Positions 5,067 to 7,071 of a DNA stretch of 7,071 nucleotides are shown in pieces (within the stretch, counting starts at the first letter, position 1; every line of letters begins with the position of its first letter). This stretch comes from Acidobacteriaceae bacterium (lineage in GTDB: Bacteria > Acidobacteriota > Terriglobia > Terriglobales > Acidobacteriaceae): assembly GCA_003167305.1 (NCBI GenBank), contig PMTP01000143.1, positions 14,425-21,495 on the forward strand, given 5' to 3'. Both the position numbers and the translations under genes were made by a program. The notes below the pieces were generated by a model that searched no databases, was not told the DNA's origin, and saw nothing but the letters and a program-made list of their open reading frames with translations.

Positions 5067-5788
5067 AGGTTCCCCCGTTCCTCTTCAATCGCTTCGGCGA
5101 TGGATTCGCCATGCGCCGCGACCGGATGGAAGCGCTGCGCCTCGTCGGGCATTCCGGCTTCGGCGCGGTTGAGGCGGATGGTGGTGGTGGGATAGGCCGG
5201 GGTCTTGGGATTGGCGATCTTGCTGGTCACCACGACGCCGCGCTGGATGGCCTCGGCCAGCACCGCCTGGCGCGACTCCGGATGCTGATTCCAGCGGAAG
5301 GCCTTGCGCGGCAGGAAGGAGTCGCGGAACCACTTCAAGGCGATGAAGGCGTGACCGCCCCGCTCGGCCTCGGCCAGCGAGGAGCACAGCTCCTTCACGC
5401 GCGCATCCATGTCAGCGGGGATCAGCGCCTCCTGGCCGTCATCGTCTTCGGCGTCGAAGGCGTGCTGCTCGGCGACCGCGCGCGGCGCGCGAATGGGACG
5501 CGGGGCGGCCACGGCGCCGTCGATGCGCTCGAAGTAGATGCGCACCTCGTCCTCCTCAGGCGACCACGAATCCGCCATCGAGTTGCGCCGCTTGCTGCGC
5601 CCGTTTTCGCCGCACAGCTCGACGATCGCCTGATAGCCCGGCGGCGCCAGGAAAGGCAGGGCTTGCGCCAGATTGAGGTCGGTTGAGGCGGCTAATTCAT
5701 TCAGAGCTTCTTCGATGATCTCTTCCGCATCGGGTATGCTCAGATTGGCTATTTCTACGCTACTTTGAACTGCTCTTGTCGATTTCAT
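5063..5788 (-). CDS. Unrecognised protein coupled to the PIN gene
   Basis: A 241-residue soluble protein I cannot assign. Residues 17-49 are a helical acidic region (DAEEIIEEALNELAAS). Residues 50-67 carry PPGYQAIVELCGENGRSKRR. A low-complexity Ala/Pro/Arg stretch (91-106) and an acidic stretch (110-128) follow. The C-terminal part (about 144-208) looks folded: a helix FIALKWFRDSFLP, a second helix PESRQAVLAEAIQRGVV, then VTSKIANPKTPAYPTTTIRL, which could be the strand-turn-strand of a winged helix. That would suggest nucleic-acid binding, by inference only. It sits where an antitoxin gene usually lies, first in a two-gene operon with a 4-nt overlap, but it is much longer than typical VapB proteins (about 60-100 residues). 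The ATG at 5788 has GGAG (5800-5797) 8 nt upstream. No clear promoter was found. Confidence 0.82.
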   Translation of the reverse strand: MKSTRAVQSSVEIANLSIPDAEEIIEEALNELAASTDLNLAQALPFLAPPGYQAIVELCGENGRSKRRNSMADSWSPEEDEVRIYFERIDGAVAAPRPIRAPRAVAEQHAFDAEDDDGQEALIPADMDARVKELCSSLAEAERGGHAFIALKWFRDSFLPRKAFRWNQHPESRQAVLAEAIQRGVVVTSKIANPKTPAYPTTTIRLNRAEAGMPDEAQRFHPVAAHGESIAEAIEEERGNL

Positions 5789-6328
5789 TTTTCCTTCTCC
5801 GTAATGCTGCCGCTGATGTCCGTCTACGCTGTAATGTTTCCGGCTGGCTTCATGGCCTGCTTCCGGAATTTGAGCCGCGGAGAAGAGTGAGCAGCCTTAG
5901 TTTAAAAATTCACTCATCGCGGCAGAGGATTGACTTGCAATTCATCCTGAGTTCCGGGCGGCCCTGGGCGCGTCCCGGCGATGCTACGAGCTTGGTTTCC
6001 ATCCATTTGAAGGGCGCCTGCCATTCTCCGGCAAGCTTATGAATTACCCGATGAAGTTAATGCGGCGCATGGCGCTTTCAGGACTTTTGCCCGAATCATG
6101 GCCATCTTACGCTGGTTGCTTCCACGCAGATGAATTGGAGAAAAACTCTAGCTAATCGCTCAGCTTGAAGCTATTCATCCATCAGTGTAACCGATAATGC
6201 GGTTTTATGTGCAGTGTTGCAAAAAATAGTTATATTGACCGCGGCCGCTCCGCTCACCTCGAACGCTTGGGAAAGTTGCGCTTCCGCCGCCGTTCTATCC
6301 GGTGGGCTTGCTCCGTACAATAGAAGAT
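5789..6328. other. Divergent intergenic region, no clear gene
   Basis: This 540-base stretch separates two divergent genes. It holds weak dyads only: CCGGG (5955-5959) with CCCGG (5975-5979), TAGCT (6149-6153) with AGCTA (6169-6173) enclosing AGCTTGAAGCT (6162-6172), and AACCG (6189-6193) with CGGTT (6200-6204) followed by TTAT. The last could be a weak hairpin. A minus-strand open frame (about 6050-5910) has high G+C at third positions but no good start site. No tRNA, rRNA or convincing promoter for the minus-strand operon was seen. Confidence 0.5.
6316..6328 (+). promoter_or_regulatory. -10 box abutting the start of the secreted-protein gene
   Basis: TACAAT (6316-6321) matches the -10 consensus at 5 of 6 bases and ends 7 nt before ATG 6329. 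No Shine-Dalgarno is present. Transcription would begin at or next to the ATG, giving a leaderless mRNA, as proposed for malQ. The -35 region (around 6292-6298) is weak. Confidence 0.45.
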
Positions 6329-7071
6329 ATGCGCCGCTGTTTGCAATTGCTGCTGTTTTGGTTCCTGGTTTCGGCCGGAGTACACGCCGTAGAGCCGGCT
6401 TTTGATCTTTCCGGGCCGAAGGTGGACATCCGCGTCAAGCGGGGAGTGGTCACGCTGCCGATCGGCGAGACTCCCAACTTGCTGCCCGGAGACCGGCTGT
6501 GGATTCACCCCGACTTTCCCGAGAGCCAGTCGGCCCATTATGTGCTGATTGTCGCTTTTCTGCGCGGGGCGATGAACCCGCCGCCGCCGGAGTGGTTTAC
6601 CCGCGTGGAGACATGGAGCCGCCAGGCGCGCGAAGAAGGCGTCTTCGTCACCGTGCCCGAAGAAGCCCAGCAGGCGCTGATCTTTCTGGCGCCGGAGACG
6701 GGCGGTGACTTCAGCACTCTGCGCGCCGCGGTGCGCGGCCGCCCCGGCGCCTTTGTTCGCGCCGTGCAGGACTTGCAAGCGGCCAGTGGGGACCGGATGC
6801 GCCTGGACGCCTACCTGGCCGAGGTCAAGGAGACCTCCCAGACCGATCCCGGCTTGCTGAAGGAACGCGCCGAGCAAGCGTCGCGCAGCCTGGGCATCCG
6901 GCTAGACCAGCAATGCTTTGACAAGCCCAGCGAGCAGCAGGCTCCCTGCCTGTTGCAACACACGGAAGGGCTGGTGCTGGACGACGCCAATGCGCAATCG
7001 CGGATGGCGCAACTGACCAGCGGTTCGAACGCGGACCTGATGAACCAGATCAGCTACTCGAACCTGGCCGG
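6329..7071 (+). CDS. Secreted protein of an acidobacterial family, 3' end missing
   Basis: The frame is open from ATG 6329 to the window edge: 247 codons plus two bases, no stop. Residues 1-20 form a clear signal peptide: MRRC, a hydrophobic core LQLLLFWFLVSAG, and a VHA cleavage site before VEP. The mature part begins with a beta-like stretch (25-47), then AHYVLIVAFLRGAMNPPPPE (69-88), VTVPEEAQQALIFLAPETGG (107-126) and GRPGAFVRAVQDLQ (137-150). A helical section follows, with two cysteines (C196, C207) that could pair outside the cytoplasm. From memory this resembles a conserved family of exported proteins of unknown function found mainly in Acidobacteriota; I could not test that here. High third-position G+C supports coding. 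Function unknown; the mature protein should be periplasmic or extracellular. Confidence 0.85.
   Translation, partial: MRRCLQLLLFWFLVSAGVHAVEPAFDLSGPKVDIRVKRGVVTLPIGETPNLLPGDRLWIHPDFPESQSAHYVLIVAFLRGAMNPPPPEWFTRVETWSRQAREEGVFVTVPEEAQQALIFLAPETGGDFSTLRAAVRGRPGAFVRAVQDLQAASGDRMRLDAYLAEVKETSQTDPGLLKERAEQASRSLGIRLDQQCFDKPSEQQAPCLLQHTEGLVLDDANAQSRMAQLTSGSNADLMNQISYSNLA

Noticed and set aside
5111..5686. Plus-strand frame of 191 codons opposite the 241-residue gene
   Set aside because: The minus-strand gene has a Shine-Dalgarno, a coupled downstream gene and balanced composition; this one is Gly/Arg/His-rich antisense.
5776..6042. Plus-strand frame of 88 codons in the divergent region
   Set aside because: It has no Shine-Dalgarno, starts inside the minus-strand gene and its translation shows no family features.
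6254..6877. Minus-strand frame of 207 codons at the right end
   Set aside because: It is antisense to a gene with a signal peptide and recognisable blocks, and it runs across the likely promoter of that gene.

Overview
The window is high-GC bacterial chromosomal DNA. It carries single-copy housekeeping genes, two hypothetical genes, a PIN-domain gene pair and an intergenic block crowded with palindromes. The best guess for the source is an acidobacterium (Acidobacteriota). This rests mainly on the partial secreted protein at the right end, which resembles a lineage-specific acidobacterial family as I remember it, and on the repeated ggctgaagcc / ggctaaagcc palindromes. It is an inference; no rRNA or other taxonomic marker lies in the window.

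Layout, left to right. (1) 1-268: downstream of butyrate kinase, with a weak possible start of another minus-strand gene running off the left edge. (2) 269-1327, minus: butyrate kinase with a TTG start and a strong Shine-Dalgarno. (3) 1488-1868, plus: a cold-shock protein with an extended -10 promoter, a leader of about 100 nt and a terminator-like hairpin. (4) 1950-3488, plus: 4-alpha-glucanotransferase (MalQ), with all catalytic residues and apparently a leaderless start. (5) 3485-4057, minus: a two-helix membrane protein of unknown function, convergent with malQ and sharing a TTAA that holds both stop codons. (6) 4058-4568: a non-coding block with about ten inverted repeats, including a three-level concentric palindrome centred near 4228 that resembles a REPIN. 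(7) 4569-5788, minus: a translationally coupled pair, an unrecognised 241-residue protein followed by a VapC-like PIN protein in which two of the four usual acidic residues are replaced. (8) 5789-6328: a divergent intergenic region. (9) 6329-7071, plus: the N-terminal 247 residues of a secreted protein, cut by the window edge and apparently leaderless.

There is no obvious shared pathway. MalQ works in maltodextrin/glycogen turnover, and butyrate kinase in acyl-phosphate/ATP metabolism, with no phosphate butyryltransferase beside it. CspA-type proteins act as RNA chaperones. The least ordinary parts are the concentric palindrome and the PIN operon with its unusual partner.
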